From Lonicera japonica (taxonomy: Eukaryota > Streptophyta > Magnoliopsida > Dipsacales > Caprifoliaceae), in contig CM038467.1 of NCBI GenBank assembly GCA_021464415.1, positions 14,959,411 to 15,023,410 on the forward strand: a stretch of DNA of 64,000 nt. The letters are read 5' to 3'. The notes beneath the pieces were generated by a model, which had not been told where the DNA came from, did no database searches, and worked only from the letters and a program-made list of their open reading frames with translations. Made by a program: the position numbers and the translations under genes. Shown here one piece after another: positions 46,701-58,600 of the stretch (within the stretch, counting starts at the first letter, position 1; every line of letters starts with the position of its first letter).

Positions 46701-48249
46701 TCCTGCAAAATTTGTAAAAATAAATAAATTGGAGGATCAATCCAAATAAATAACAATAGTAACAAATCAGAAAATCCGTTTTTTAGAAGAAGCAAACTTT
46801 TTTTTTTTTTTTTTTTTTAATAAAGGGAGGTCTAAGTCTCTCCCTTTTAACTACAAATAACGAAAACCCTCCCCATCCCCACCCCATGTAGGATTCGAAC
46901 CCAGGACCTCCCGGTGTTCGGGTGAGAGCCTTACCACTAGACTACACACTCCCACTAGAAGAAGCAAACTTACCACTTCTCGAATTGATGCTATTTTGTT
47001 GTACACCTACTGAAACTTGTTCCTCGAATAAGGAATTTGAATTTTGATTAGAAGCTCCTTCAACAACCCCATTACATATTATATGCTTCCCAGAAGACAA
47101 TACATTCAATGTTCTTTGTGCCTTTTTGCTTCTATAATGTCCAGGACTCTTATGAAAAACTATAGAGACAAATGTTTTCTCAATAACATCTATTTATGTA
47201 ATACAACTTCTAGATAAATTATGGAAATAAAATTATTTTAATAAGCATATCGTAAGATAAATCAAATATATAATCATACCATTGGTGATATTGCCCAATG
47301 GGGTTCTTGAGCAAAGTTGTGAATTGTTAATATAACCTTGACCATGGTGAATAGCTTGTGTGTTATCTGCATGATATTAAAATATAACTTTCTAAGTGCA
47401 TCACAAAGAATAATTGCAAATAAATGAACAGAACGTGATACTTATCATACTCTTTGTAATATGACTACAATTTATATTGGTGATTCAATACCATCGATGA
47501 AGATAAGAGGGGCATATTATATATTTGTGTGTCTTATTTGTTGTACATTTCATGTGTAACTTTGTTGCTGACAGTTTAGAGAGACGGGATGCGAGAAATG
47601 TGACTTCTTTAAGATGGATGAAGATTTAGAGCGTGATTTTGATTGTGCAGCTCTTAATTTAAGAGGTTAAGGTAAGCTACTTCGTTTTAACGTCCACACA
47701 AAAATAATAAATCGATGAACTTATATACGTGTTACCCCACTTTTAATGTGTATTTTTCTGTTTGGTTTGTATAAGCAAAGAAAAACTAAAATGCTTATAC
47801 AAACTAAAGGAAAGTCCAACTGGTTTAGAATAAAAAAAAATTTGAATCTTTAACAAAAAAATTATCATGACTCTAGTTATATTAACTGCTTAATAGAGTT
47901 TTAGAATAAATTTTTTTTGTCACTCAAACACCATTTTGTTTGACAAAAAATAGTAGTATTCTAGAAGAATGTAGATAAAATTATCCGAGATTTATTGCAG
48001 GAAGGTTTAATCATTCAATGAATACAATAAACAATGGACCTTTAGACCTCAAAGATCATATCAAGAAGTGTAAGAGAAGGAAAACTTACAAATTACATAA
48101 GCAACCAAGAAAAGAAGAAAATTACTAAACTTCAAACAAAGAACATAAAAAAATTACTAACCTTCTAACAAACAGAAAGATCTTTGACGCTTATGACTTG
48201 TCGTCATTGACGCAGTCGGCGATTCTTCATTCTTATTAGTATTACCCAT
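43775..48249 (-). CDS. PIF1/Helitron-type DNA helicase without Rep domain, 9 exons, two nonsense codons
   Basis: Exons (minus): 48249-48162, 47366-47280, 47159-46974, 46702-46502, 46401-46201, 46103-46050, 45956-45921, 45675-45538, 45438-43775; 2655 nt, 885 codons with stop. All eight introns are GT-AG and phase 1. N-terminus MGNTNKNEESPTASMTTSHK; exons 3-5 are three copies of a roughly 65-residue module (HRTLNVLSSGKHII, then GVVEGASNQNSNSLFEEQ). Exon 8 enters the helicase at ELCLRNLFSTLLLSN. Exon 9 has Walker A (LYGYGGTGKT), SSGIASLLLPGGRTAHSRF, Walker B (LIIWDEAPM), GGDFRPILPVI, GVPNHELKLKVGIPVMLLRN and INKSQGQSL. In-frame TAA at 44504-44506 and 43904-43906; the second sits in FSHG-Q-LYVAVSRV (CAA to TAA). 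The upstream Rep nuclease usual for Helitron proteins is absent. Splice model is mine, supported by frame across all junctions. Confidence 0.8.
46201..47159 (-). repeat. tandemly triplicated exon of the helicase gene
   Basis: Exons 3 (186 nt), 4 (201 nt) and 5 (201 nt) and parts of their introns are repeats with a period of about 300 bp (285 bp for the first interval after removing the SINE and one TSD). Shared core: GTTGTTGAAGGAGCTTCTAA. All begin and end in phase 1, so added copies keep the frame. Exon 6 begins with the same GNENYE-type start, so it may be a shortened fourth copy. Confidence 0.9.
46800..46955 (-). mobile_element. tRNA-derived SINE in intron 3 of the helicase gene
   Basis: On the minus strand the body starts at TGGGAGTGTG, then polymerase III box A (TAGTCTAGTGG) and box B (GGTTCGAATCC) with tRNA-like spacing, an unrelated tail, and poly-A (T run, 46800-46818). 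A 16-bp target duplication TAGAAGAAGCAAACTT flanks it (46784-46799 and 46956-46971). The right-hand copy overlaps the last bases of the intron-3 donor GTAAG, so the insertion landed just after the splice donor without destroying it. Confidence 0.92.
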
Positions 48250-50523
48250 GCTTAAACTCTATATTCCTATTGAAAGAACTAACTTAACTTTATTATAGAT
48301 TCACAAACCAATGGAATAAACTTACTGTATATATATACACACACTAAATGAGACACAACAATAATCATGCATAGGAAAAATAATCATAACATATTTATGG
48401 TTGAGTATTACTTGTGGACTCATGTACATTGGAAATCATAAAATTGTTTTGGGAATAAAAAGCATCAATAGTTTAAACCATTATGTAGACTGGGAACATG
48501 AACCATCCATTCTTAATTGTGAGAAATGTACAACGAAGCACTAAACTCATATAATAAGAATATTAATATTAATCAATAATTATTAATATTAAATTAATTC
48601 CAATAACTTATCAACAATAAATAACATCTTTTATATCTATATTATATTATTATATTAATCATATTATATTATATTATATTAATAATTAATAATCTACCAT
48701 CTAGTAGATAATAGATAATTAAAAATTGTTGTATTTTTTTGTGTACGTAAATTTTATAAATCTTTTATATACACGAGCGGGGTCATATGTATTAAATATA
48801 TGTATACATTAATCATATTTTATATTATATTATATTAGATAGATTATATTATATTATATATTAGATAGATATTAATAATTTACGTACATCTAATACATAA
48901 ATTTAAGATTGTTGTATTTTTGGGGAATAGAAAGCGTCCTTTTTTAACACCATTATATAGATTGGGAATAGTAAACATCTTTTTAAGTGAGGACGTGGAA
49001 AAATGAAGCATCAAAGTCGTATAGCAAAAATATTAATCAATAACTATTAATAACCAATTTAATATCAACATTAATAGACTTATTATTTAATATTGATTAT
49101 ATTAGTCATACCTGAATGTTGACCCACACCAGGTTTTCTTGTTTGGTTTATTTATTTATTTATTTATTTTTATTTTTATGAAATCAATACAATTTGTTCA
49201 TTACATATTCCGTCAAGTAATTTTTTCTATTTATTATAAGAAGTTTTGTTATTTTATACTATTTATTATAAGAAGTGTTGTTATTTCAAATAAAAATTAT
49301 GTCTTTTAATAATTATAAAAATAGCTTCCTACCATATTAGAAAAAACAGTTTTTTGTTTTCTAAGAAAATGACATTTTCATAATTATAAAAATAGCTTCC
49401 TATTCAATACTATTTATTTTTGTAGAAGTTTTTCTATTTTTTTTTAAAAAAGACATCTTTTTGAATATTACAAAAACAACTTTCTATCTTACTAAAAAAA
49501 ATTTTAATTGAAATTAATTATTTATCTTAATAATTAGCATAATTCTCCTCAATAGGCTTATGACACAAATGCCCTGAAACTTCATGACCACTAACGTGTA
49601 AAATGAATGGAAGGGTCAAAGTGATACCAAACTAACAGTTTAATTGCTCAAATGGAGCATTTTAAAGTAGGAGGGTCACAGTAAGACTGAATTAATAATT
49701 TAACGGCCAATAAGATAGTTTACTCTGTTCTGTCGATTTAAGGTATCAATTACTAAATTTTATTTGAATATTGTAGTAAAAATTTGATATATATTAAAAG
49801 TATTTCAATATTAAAAGCTTTAGCTTAAAAAATTATTTCATATAGTGAATTAAGGCATTATACATCAATTTAAAGGAAAAAAAATAGATTTGACTGAAAT
49901 AGTCACACATTGAGGTTTTCATTTCTTATCATCGATCTAGAAGTAATCATGTACTAATAAAACCTTATTTAATATATTAAATTAATTTTGAATTAGCTTC
50001 TTCATTCTTTTTATAATGAATAAATGCCTATTTGATCTTTATATTAATAATAATATACGTGCATATAATAATTAGATAAAAACAGAATTAATATACCACT
50101 TGATACATATAATAGTTAACTCCCTAGCTTCAACGTAATTAAATTAATTTAATTTTTATTAGTCTTTGTGATTAATCACAAAGACCAATAAATTGAAGAA
50201 TACCGTTATTAATCACTAATATCAATCATAAGATCCAAATTTAAGTCCATATATACTAATAAATGACGAATCATATAAGAACAGTTTCGAACTCAAAATC
50301 AAACAAAAAGTAATTGTTTGGACATGACAAACGCAACGGGCATAATAACAATTGCCTTAACATAAAATATAATATATTTCCAGTTTACCAAAACATTGTG
50401 CAACCATACATAACTAATAGTGATTAATAACAGTTTTAAGGTGCTAAAGTGATAGATAATAGAGTTTAGGTAATCTTGAATAGATAGCAAAGATAAAAAC
50501 ATAACAAAATGATTCCCCAAAAC
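47160..50523. other. Helitron interior between the two genes
   Basis: Apart from helicase exons 1-2, this is AT-rich non-coding sequence with direct repeats shared with 52.8-55.3 kb. I searched it on the minus strand for Rep motifs (the two-His HUH and the Tyr pair) and for long frames and saw none. Confidence 0.6.
48345..49060 (-). promoter_or_regulatory. duplicated upstream region, copy next to the helicase gene
   Basis: About 700 bp starting 100 bp upstream of the helicase ATG matches 54400-55085, which sits at the same distance upstream of the RPA ATG. Shared landmarks: CATATTTATGGTTGAGTATT, GTGGACTCATGTACATTGG, GACTGGGAACATGAACCATC, TTTGTGTACGTAAATTT and TTTTGGGGAATAGAAAGC. Promoter role is inference from position. 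Confidence 0.6.
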
Positions 50524-53500
50524 TTAGTTATTTTCAAGCTTGGCATGCTTTATGAGCTTGTTGCTTGACATTTGAGTAGTTGGATCAACGTCCGATGTAT
50601 CTTTACTCAAACCATCGTCGAGAACTACTAATGTGTTGGACCGTTTGGCAGGAGTTATGTTTGGGGTGTTCACTTCATTCTCAGCCACATAGTCCTACAA
50701 AAGACAAAAGCAACAAAAGTAGTACTTTATTGATGTGTACAAAAACATATAGGTAACGTAGATGTTTATAGAATAATAAAAAATTACCTTTAGATCCGCA
50801 ATGTCATTTTGTTCTAATCGTGAAAGCAGATCAGAGTCCTAAAAATATATTTTTTTTTATTATTATTTTTAAAGATTAAGTCCATCACATACAACTTAAA
50901 AATATGAAAGAATACTTATTTATAAAATTTTGAAAAGTAAAATTAACATAATCAACTCTAACCTGATATTCAACACAATGACGTGACACATATTTCGATA
51001 TGAACTCGTCATTGTCTGTTAACCTAATAACAGTAAACACTTCATTATGCTCACTAACGTTTTGAGGCTTAACTTGAACTTTGAACAACATCTTCCTTTC
51101 AACCAAAGCATCAATATCAGCTGGATAGCATCCATTATCAGGCGTCTGTAATTAATTTCATGATTAGAGAACAGTCGTTTTTATTATATCTTTTGTTATA
51201 GATTGTTCGGTGTTAAGAAACTTGCCTTTACAAAATTTTCTCTCAAATTGCTAGCAGTCTTACCAATTAGCTGAAAACACTCACGATCCCACAACAAAAA
51301 AGAAGCACTACCAGTCCCGTCAATAACCCTGACTTGAACTTTGAATCTAGTAGTTCCAGAGATATCAAACTTGTCACATTTTTCACAGTAAAACCGATTC
51401 CCAACTGGATTAACCTTCTTAGGACATCTTTTACAGGATAAGTACCACCAGTTCTCATCATTTTCAATCGCAATAATAGTAGCAACAACCCAAAAACTAC
51501 CAACCTAGAGTAAAAAAATGAAAAATAATATATGATCAATATAGTTGTAATAATAAACAAAAACAAAATTATAAGTATGCTACAATGATTAAAAAAAATC
51601 AACATGATATACTTGCTTTACCTCCACAGACTCCAACAATTCTTCAATTGTTTTGATATCAGCACTTGCTAAGTCGGTAGATATAGAGTAATTTGACGAA
51701 GAAGATAGTGGGGTAATTCTCCGAGAGCTACAATCTCCTTTGTCCATCAATCTTCTCAACAAAAACATATTATTCATTCAAAGGATATGAAAAGAACAAA
51801 ATAAAAAAATAAATAAAGGAAAAAAAAAGTTGTAAATACTTGTTCCGATATTCAATAACTTCTTTGATAGGTGCATTCACCAGTAGCTTCGTAATATAAT
51901 AAGTATTAGATAATCTAACATCTCCTGCAACAAAATAACTTTTAATTAAAACATTATATTAATGGTCGAATAAAATTGCAAATAAAAATGTATGTAAGTT
52001 CTTTTGAAATTGTAAATATAACCTTTGTATTTTTTGGCACGACACATCTGAAGTATGATTACTACGGGCTCAGATTTTTCATTATCCAAAAAACTGTTAA
52101 TCTTATCCGCATAGTCACCCCACAAAGTACATGGTAACTTGTTTTCTCTAAAAAAAAGGAGAAAGGAACAAAAATAATGAAAAAAAAAACCAAAATCATG
52201 AAAATTAGTAAACCTAAATGCTTGAAAAAATAATAGTATGTGTCGTATTTCAATAATTTTTAGCAAATATTATACGCATACTCTAGATCTTTAAGCATAA
52301 TATCAATGAGCTTGCTCACTCTTCCATTATATTCTTGCAACTTGGCATTATCTTTGCCAACAACTTCTCCAATTACATCTGCAACAAAATTAATAAATAT
52401 CAATTTTTGATGAGACTACTTTTGCAACAAAATTAATAAATCTCAATTTTTGATGCAATGAACAAATGTATAATTATCTTTACACGTACCAAACAATTCA
52501 TTCTCGTCAATATCGGATGCACTCAAAATATCAACAAACGATCTAAAGGTATAGTTATGTGCGGGAAAACTTTCGTCAACAACATTCACAACATTAGTCC
52601 TTGGCATAAAATTTAACTTGTATTTGTGGCTCGTAGTTTTGTACTTCATATTGTTGTATCCTACTACGAAATTGCGGATAACATACAATTGCCCTTCACG
52701 AATCAGTGTTTTAAAAGACTGAAGCAATGATTTCTTGATAGTTGCATGAATCCTTCCACCCTACCAAAAAATAAATAAAAATAAAGTATTATTAGAACTA
52801 ATTATATAATGTTATTTGTAAGATATTAAAATATGACTTTCTAAGTGTGTCACACAGAATAATTACTAATAAATGAATACAAAGTGATACTTATCGTGTT
52901 CTTTGTAGTATGACTACAATTTATGTTGGTGATTCAATACAATTGATGAAGATAAGAGGGACATATTATATATTTCACGTCAAATCATAACATTAAAAAA
53001 ATGTTACTCTCAATAGTCAAAACCAAGTTCTTGAGTAATTTAAATAATAAAAAATTGAATTAGAATATAATTTACTGAAGGTCAAAACTATATTTACTAA
53101 ATTAGAATATAGTTTAAATAATAAAATTATTTATATATTATATATATAATATTTTATATTATATTATATAAAATATATTAAATATATGTATACATTAATC
53201 ATATTTTATGTTATATTATATTAGATAGATTATATTATATTATATATTAGATATTAGATATTAAAAAATTAATAATTTACGTACATCTAATACATAAATT
53301 TAAGATTGTTGTATTTTTGGAGAATAGAAAGCGTCCTTTTTTTACACCATTATACAGATTGGGAATAAGAAACATCTTTTTAAGAGTGAAATGGTAAAAT
53401 GAAGCATCAAAGTCGTATAACAAAAATATTAATCAATAACTATTAATAAGTAATTTAATATCAACATTAATAGACTTATTATTTATACTATTTATTATAA

Positions 53501-54299
53501 GAAGTGTTGTTATTTCAAATAACAACACATCAATTTAAAGGAAAAAAACAGATTTGACTGAAATAGTCACACATTGAGGTGTTCATCTCTTATCATTGAT
53601 CTAGAAGTAATAAAAAGAATGAAGATAAAAACATTATTTAATATATTAAATTAATTTTGAATTATCTTCTTCATTCTTTTTATAATAAATAAATGCCTAT
53701 TTGATCTTTATATTAATAATATACGTGCATATCATAATTAGATAAAAACAGAATTAATATACCACTTGATACATATAATAGTTAACTCCCTAGCTTCAAC
53801 GTAATTAAATTAATTTAATTTCTATTAGTATGAAAAATATGTTAGTATGATAAAAACAGAATTAATATACCACTTGATACATATGTATGTGAAGGTCAAC
53901 CAATATCCCAGCAATTGAAAAATAAATAGTGAAAATTTGTTTATATTTTTGAATAGTATCTTCCTTTTGGGGGGAATCATAGAAGTGGGAAAACAGTGAA
54001 AACAGTGAAAAAAAATTAACCCGTAAAAGGAAGAACTATTGAGTCTTCCTCGTTGAACAACTATTCCATCAAACCCATAAAAGGAAGAACACTTTGGATT
54101 TCAGACTGAGCCAAGAGTAAGGGTACAAAAATAAAAAGAAAAAAAAAACCTGTGAGTCGACGAACACCATCTCAATAGTATAAGTCTGTGACTTATCTTC
54201 AAATCATGGAGTCTCCCAAAGCCGCACAACTCGCACCTTCAACGTCCATTGAGTCTTCGTAAAATTGATTTCGCTGATAAAGTTCAATTTGTCATCCAT
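50524..54299 (-). CDS. RPA1-like single-strand DNA-binding protein, 10 exons, one nonsense codon
   Basis: Exons (minus): 54299-54150, 52760-52490, 52378-52282, 52147-52023, 51924-51840, 51754-51622, 51504-51226, 51145-50963, 50838-50788, 50694-50524; 1545 nt, 514 codons plus TAA. Frame holds across every junction. OB-fold 1: WTLKVRVVRLWETP, then YTIEMVFVDSQGGRIHATIKK and LYVIRNFVVGYNNMKYKTTS. OB-fold 2: PCTLWGDYADKINSFLDNEK, VVIILQMCRAKKYKG. C-terminal OB with zinc finger: CKRCPKKVNPVGNRFYCEKC, then FKVQVRVIDGTGSASFLLWD. Intron 7 appears to use a GC donor (AAG/GCAAGT). One in-frame TGA (54204-54206, codon 32). RPA1-like genes are known passengers of plant Helitrons, presumably coating displaced single strands. 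About 50-60 residues of extra tail end in NKLIKHAKLENN. Confidence 0.85.
52815..53880. repeat. composite duplication of sequence from 47.4-50.2 kb inside RPA intron 1
   Basis: Blocks here match, in order, about 47375-47520 (GACTACAATTTAT, GATGAAGATAAGAGGG), about 48780-49100 (TTTTGG(G/A)GAATAGAAAGCGTCC), about 49860-49950 (GATTTGACTGAAATAGTCAC) and about 50040-50160 (AACTCCCTAGCTTCAACG), with deletions between. It looks like one duplicated stretch that later lost parts. Confidence 0.75.
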
Positions 54300-54399
54300 A
54301 TCTTGTAAATCTTAGAAAGTTTTTTATCAATTTGTTATAGAATTACTAAGAATTGCCATACTCTTATTTATAAAGTAGGTTTATCGAAATAAGGCTCAC

Positions 54400-55330
54400 A
54401 GGAAATGAGGCACAGCAGTAATCATGTCACAGGAAATATAATTACAACATATTTATGGTTGAGTATTACTTGTGGACTCATGTACATTGGAAATCGTAAT
54501 CTTGTTTTAGGAATAAAAAGTATCAATGGTTTACACCATTATTTAGACTGGGAACATGAACCATCCCTTCTTAATTTGTGAGAATTGTGCACCGAAGCAC
54601 CAAACTTAATAAGAATATTAATCAATAACTATTAATAATAAATTAATTCCAATAACTAATCAACAATCAATAACATCTTTTATATCTATATCTATTTCTA
54701 TATTATTATATTGATCATATTATAATAAATATTAAATATTAATAATCTACCATCTATCTAATAGATAAAATAAAAATTGTTGTATTTTTTTTGTGTACGT
54801 AAATTTGATAAATCTTTTATACACACGATCGGGATCATCTATATTAAATATATGTAAACATTAATCAAATTTTAATTATATTATATTAGATATTAAAAAT
54901 TAATAATCTACATACATCTAATACATACATTTAAGATTGTTGTAGTTTTGGGGAATAGAAAGCTTCATTTTTTACACCATTATGTAGATTGGAATTACGA
55001 AGCATCCTTTTTAAGTGTGCAAATGGAAAAATGAAGCACCAAACTCATATATAACAAAAATATTAATCAATAACTATTAATAAGAACAACTATTAATAAT
55101 AAATTAATTCCAATAACTAATCAACAATCAATAACATCTTTTATATCTATATCTATATCAATATTATTACAGTAATCATATTATATATTATATTAAATAT
55201 TAATAATTAATAATCTACCATCTAATAATCTAAAAATTATTAGATATTAAAAATTAATAATCTACATACATCTAATACATAAATTTAAGATTGTTGCATT
55301 TTTGGGGAATAGAAAGCTTCAGCTTTTTAC
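54400..55330 (-). promoter_or_regulatory. duplicated upstream region, copy next to the RPA gene
   Basis: 54400-55085 is the counterpart of 48345-49060. Part of it (about 54630-54980) is repeated again at about 55070-55325, giving two tandem copies on the RPA side. AT-rich, no ORF. Confidence 0.6.
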
Positions 55331-55364
55331 ACCATTATTAATAAGTAATTTATGCAAAAGTTGT

Positions 55365-55580
55365 CCTTTGCATTTCCACGTACATATTTTTATATAATTA
55401 GGAGGGAAAATTTGGGCTCCTTTGCATTTCCACGTACATATTTTTATATAAGCGGCCAGAACAGTGATTAGGAGGGAAAATTTGGCGGGCTTACTTGCTG
55501 ACTTTTCCACGTACACATATTTTTAAGCGGGCAGGACAGAGATTAGGAGGGAAAATTTGGGCGGGCTTACTTGCTCAGTT
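55365..55580 (-). repeat. subterminal repeats at the Helitron 5' end
   Basis: Three tandem, imperfect copies of TTCCACGTACATATTTTTA followed by TTAGGAGGGAAAATTTGG(C/G) and GCGGGCTTACTTGCT lie within 240 bp of the 5' terminus. Such repeats could be recognition sites for the missing Rep protein; that is inference. Confidence 0.75.
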
Positions 55581-55604
55581 TCCAACTTTATAATATTATA
55601 TAGA

Positions 55605-58600
55605 TATTAATATAAAAATTATATGTATATATAGTATTTACTTAAAAACAATTGTGAGCCGTTAGATCATATACAATAACACATCTATATTTATATAAAA
55701 ATGGGTTGCTCTAACCAAGAAGTTTGACCAAAATTCTTGTCTAAATTTCTTCCAGTACTCTTTCTTTTTTCAAAATAAAGTGTCCATTATAAACATCTAC
55801 GGAGTTAATGTGCTGCATGGGTAATTGTTGTACTACTACGGGAATTTATATAACCATTCATGGAGTTAATGACTGCATAGGTAATTGAAAAGTATGTTTA
55901 ACATTGTGATTGCCAATATAGTTGTTTCAAAAATGCATGACGAGGATACTTTTTAATTTTAGAAATTGTTCTTGTGCTCTTTATCCTCCAGGTGGTAATG
56001 GTTTGCATGTACCTTTTTTGTTCACTTCAATCTTCTTCTTCTTCTTCTTGTTCTTCTTCTTCTTCTTCTTGTTCTTCTTCTTCCTCCAGATAATGAAATG
56101 TTGTCCAGTACACAAAAAAATAACCAATATTTAGCATCAAAATCTTGAAATGGGAATCATAGATATATATTTTGAAATGCTGTCCAGTTACTCTATATAG
56201 ATATAGAATTTGTATAATCATCCATTGTGTTAATGCATTTCATGGGTAACTGAAACATGTGTTTAATATTGTGATTGCCTATATAGTTGTTTCAAAAGTA
56301 CATAATGAGGATATATTTTCATTTTAGAAATTGTTCTTGTGCTTTTTATTTTCTAGGTAATGGTTTGCATGTACCTTTTTTGTTCACTTCAATCTTCTTC
56401 TTGTTCTTCTTCTTCTTCCGGGTAATGAAATATTGTCCAGTACACAATAACACATCCAATATTTAGTTTCAAAATCTTGAAATAAGAATCATAGATATAG
56501 ATTTTGAAATGTTATCGAGTTAATCTACATAGATTTAAGCAGAGAACTGAACTGACTTTATAATTCAAGAAGATTGCAGAACATGACTTTATAACTCAAG
56601 TCTCTTAGAAGTACATCGAAAGGGGTGTATCTTATGTCCATATGCAAGACAAATGTACCAAATCAACGATCACATTGGAACAAATTAAACATGATTTTAA
56701 CCAAGTTGCACTCTTTAACTCATAAATGGTTGTCAATTTAATCCACTCCATCAACAATGAATCTTAGTATTTTCTGGTTTTTTCAAACCCAAAATTATGG
56801 AATTGAATAGAGCAAGTGTTGCATTGACACTTAGATAGTGAATCTTAGAATGAGAACATTCCTTGCATATCTATAATGGATTCTTCTAAGCTGTTTTTCT
56901 GACTTTTCAAGTATTTAAGATTGTTTTCATGTTGTTTTATTTTTAGACCAAGCATTTTTAGGTCATCTTGAAACTTCTGCAGTGATTAAAACAAAAAGTT
57001 ATTTTATGTATGCAAATAGCCAAACACCCCTCAAAGAGATTATGCCATGTATTCAAAAAGATTAATTAACAACTTAAATCATAAATAACTGATTTACGGT
57101 TTGGCACTGTCAAGACAGATATGTTCACACACCGAAAGAAAATATTGATATATATAAATATTAATATATATATATATATATATATAAACCCCCCAAAAGA
57201 AAATATTGACAAGTTATATTATTGAAAAATTCGGAAAATAAAATTAAGTTACAAATGTTTGAAGTTGGTTAATTCTCAAAGCACACCTTAAGTTTCTGTT
57301 CGCATGTTCGAGCTAGATTATGCACTTTTTGTAAATTTATTTTTATGTTTAATACAAAATGTTTTTTTATGTACTTCAATGTTGTCATGATGACTTTTAT
57401 ATTTCCCATGTAAACGTCTTGGTTGTATCACGTGTCAATTATTTCATGAACACGAAGTGCACTACTTGAGATTATTGCACTCCTTTAATATTTATGTTTT
57501 ATGAATTAAAACCACAACTACATCTCACCATTTTCTGTCTTCTTCACATTTATCTCAAACTAATCTCTTTTTCCATTACTCTACAACATAGAATCTCTAT
57601 ATTGTCGTGTCCCGTTAGTTTTACTATTTCTTAGTATGTATATGATACAACATTGTCGAAATGAAGAGTCTTACAAAGTCTGTGGTCATTTCAAGTAAGA
57701 GAGGAAGGCATGGAGAAATAAACAATGGTTAGTAGTCGACGTATCATGTTTTGTTCTTATGCATATATATATCATGTTTTCTTTTTTTCGTATTTTTTTA
57801 TTATCCTATGTTTACGAGTGACCCTAAAAATACAACATCCCTCTCACCTGAGGGCCACTTGCATCTCTCTCACCATTAACCATGCCTTCTTCTCTTATCA
57901 ATTGTAAGTGGAGGGACTCCCATTCCAAGGAGATCGATCTCTTAAAGAAAATATTGGATACTTTTTATACTATTATGTGTATTATATTTATTTTAATAAA
58001 TAAATTTAAACAGATTTTTAGTTACTAATATATATATTTTACCAAAATGTCAAATATCTTTCTTGGATTTTTTTTTAATTATGAAAAATTAAGGTGTTCA
58101 AGTCCTACATATCCTTATGTTCATATATTATTGTAAGTTGCTCCTTCATTGTCTTGGAAATTAACACCTTACACTTTTGTCTAAGTAAGTTTAATAACTG
58201 GACCACGAAAAATGGGCTAAATTTATAACTTATGTGTTCCATATTAATTAATTAATACTATCTGAAATAAACAGGTATCTAAACAAAATTGACAGCTAAC
58301 CTTTTATAAAGTTTAACCAAAAATTGACACCTTTCACCTCTGCAATGTGTCTTCTCTGTAATGCAAGTAATTAATTTTTGGTTTTATAGAAGAAATTGGT
58401 TTGGGGGGGATAAGATGGCAGTTATCAATTTTATGAAAAAAGAAATTTATATAGAGAGAGTTAAATAAGAAATTAAATTTTAAAAAATGAATTGCATTAG
58501 TCGTTACACATAAATTTAGACCGAATCTTGTAATCAAATGATTTCGTAAAATGGTTGTCATAAATACCAATGGATTAATATGTATATCTATATATATGCC

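Larger units (their letters stand above)
43608..55604 (-). mobile_element. Helitron, 12.0 kb, carrying helicase and RPA1-like genes
   Basis: Reading the minus strand, the 5' end is A|TCTATATAATATTATAAAG (first base at 55604). The 3' end is the hairpin CCGTGC-ATC-GCACGG (43635-43621), ten bases, then CTAG|T (last base at 43608). TC start, a 3' hairpin about 10-12 nt before CTRR, and insertion between A and T without target duplication are the known Helitron rules. Inside, all on the minus strand: RPA1-like gene (54299-50524), then helicase gene (48249-43775). No Rep/HUH nuclease motif is found, so the element is probably not autonomous. It also contains large internal duplications and one SINE. 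Confidence 0.88.

Noticed and set aside
46870..46955. Possible tRNA gene (box A and box B present)
   Set aside because: The acceptor stem cannot pair, and the unit continues into a poly-A tail with a 16-bp target duplication: a tRNA-derived SINE.
43775..48249. Ordinary host PIF1 helicase gene
   Set aside because: The sequence motifs are those of Helitron helicases and the gene sits between well-formed Helitron ends with an RPA1-like partner. Host origin of the N-terminal exons is still possible.
56027..56221. Minus-strand Glu-rich frame
   Set aside because: It is the (TTC)n microsatellite read on the other strand.
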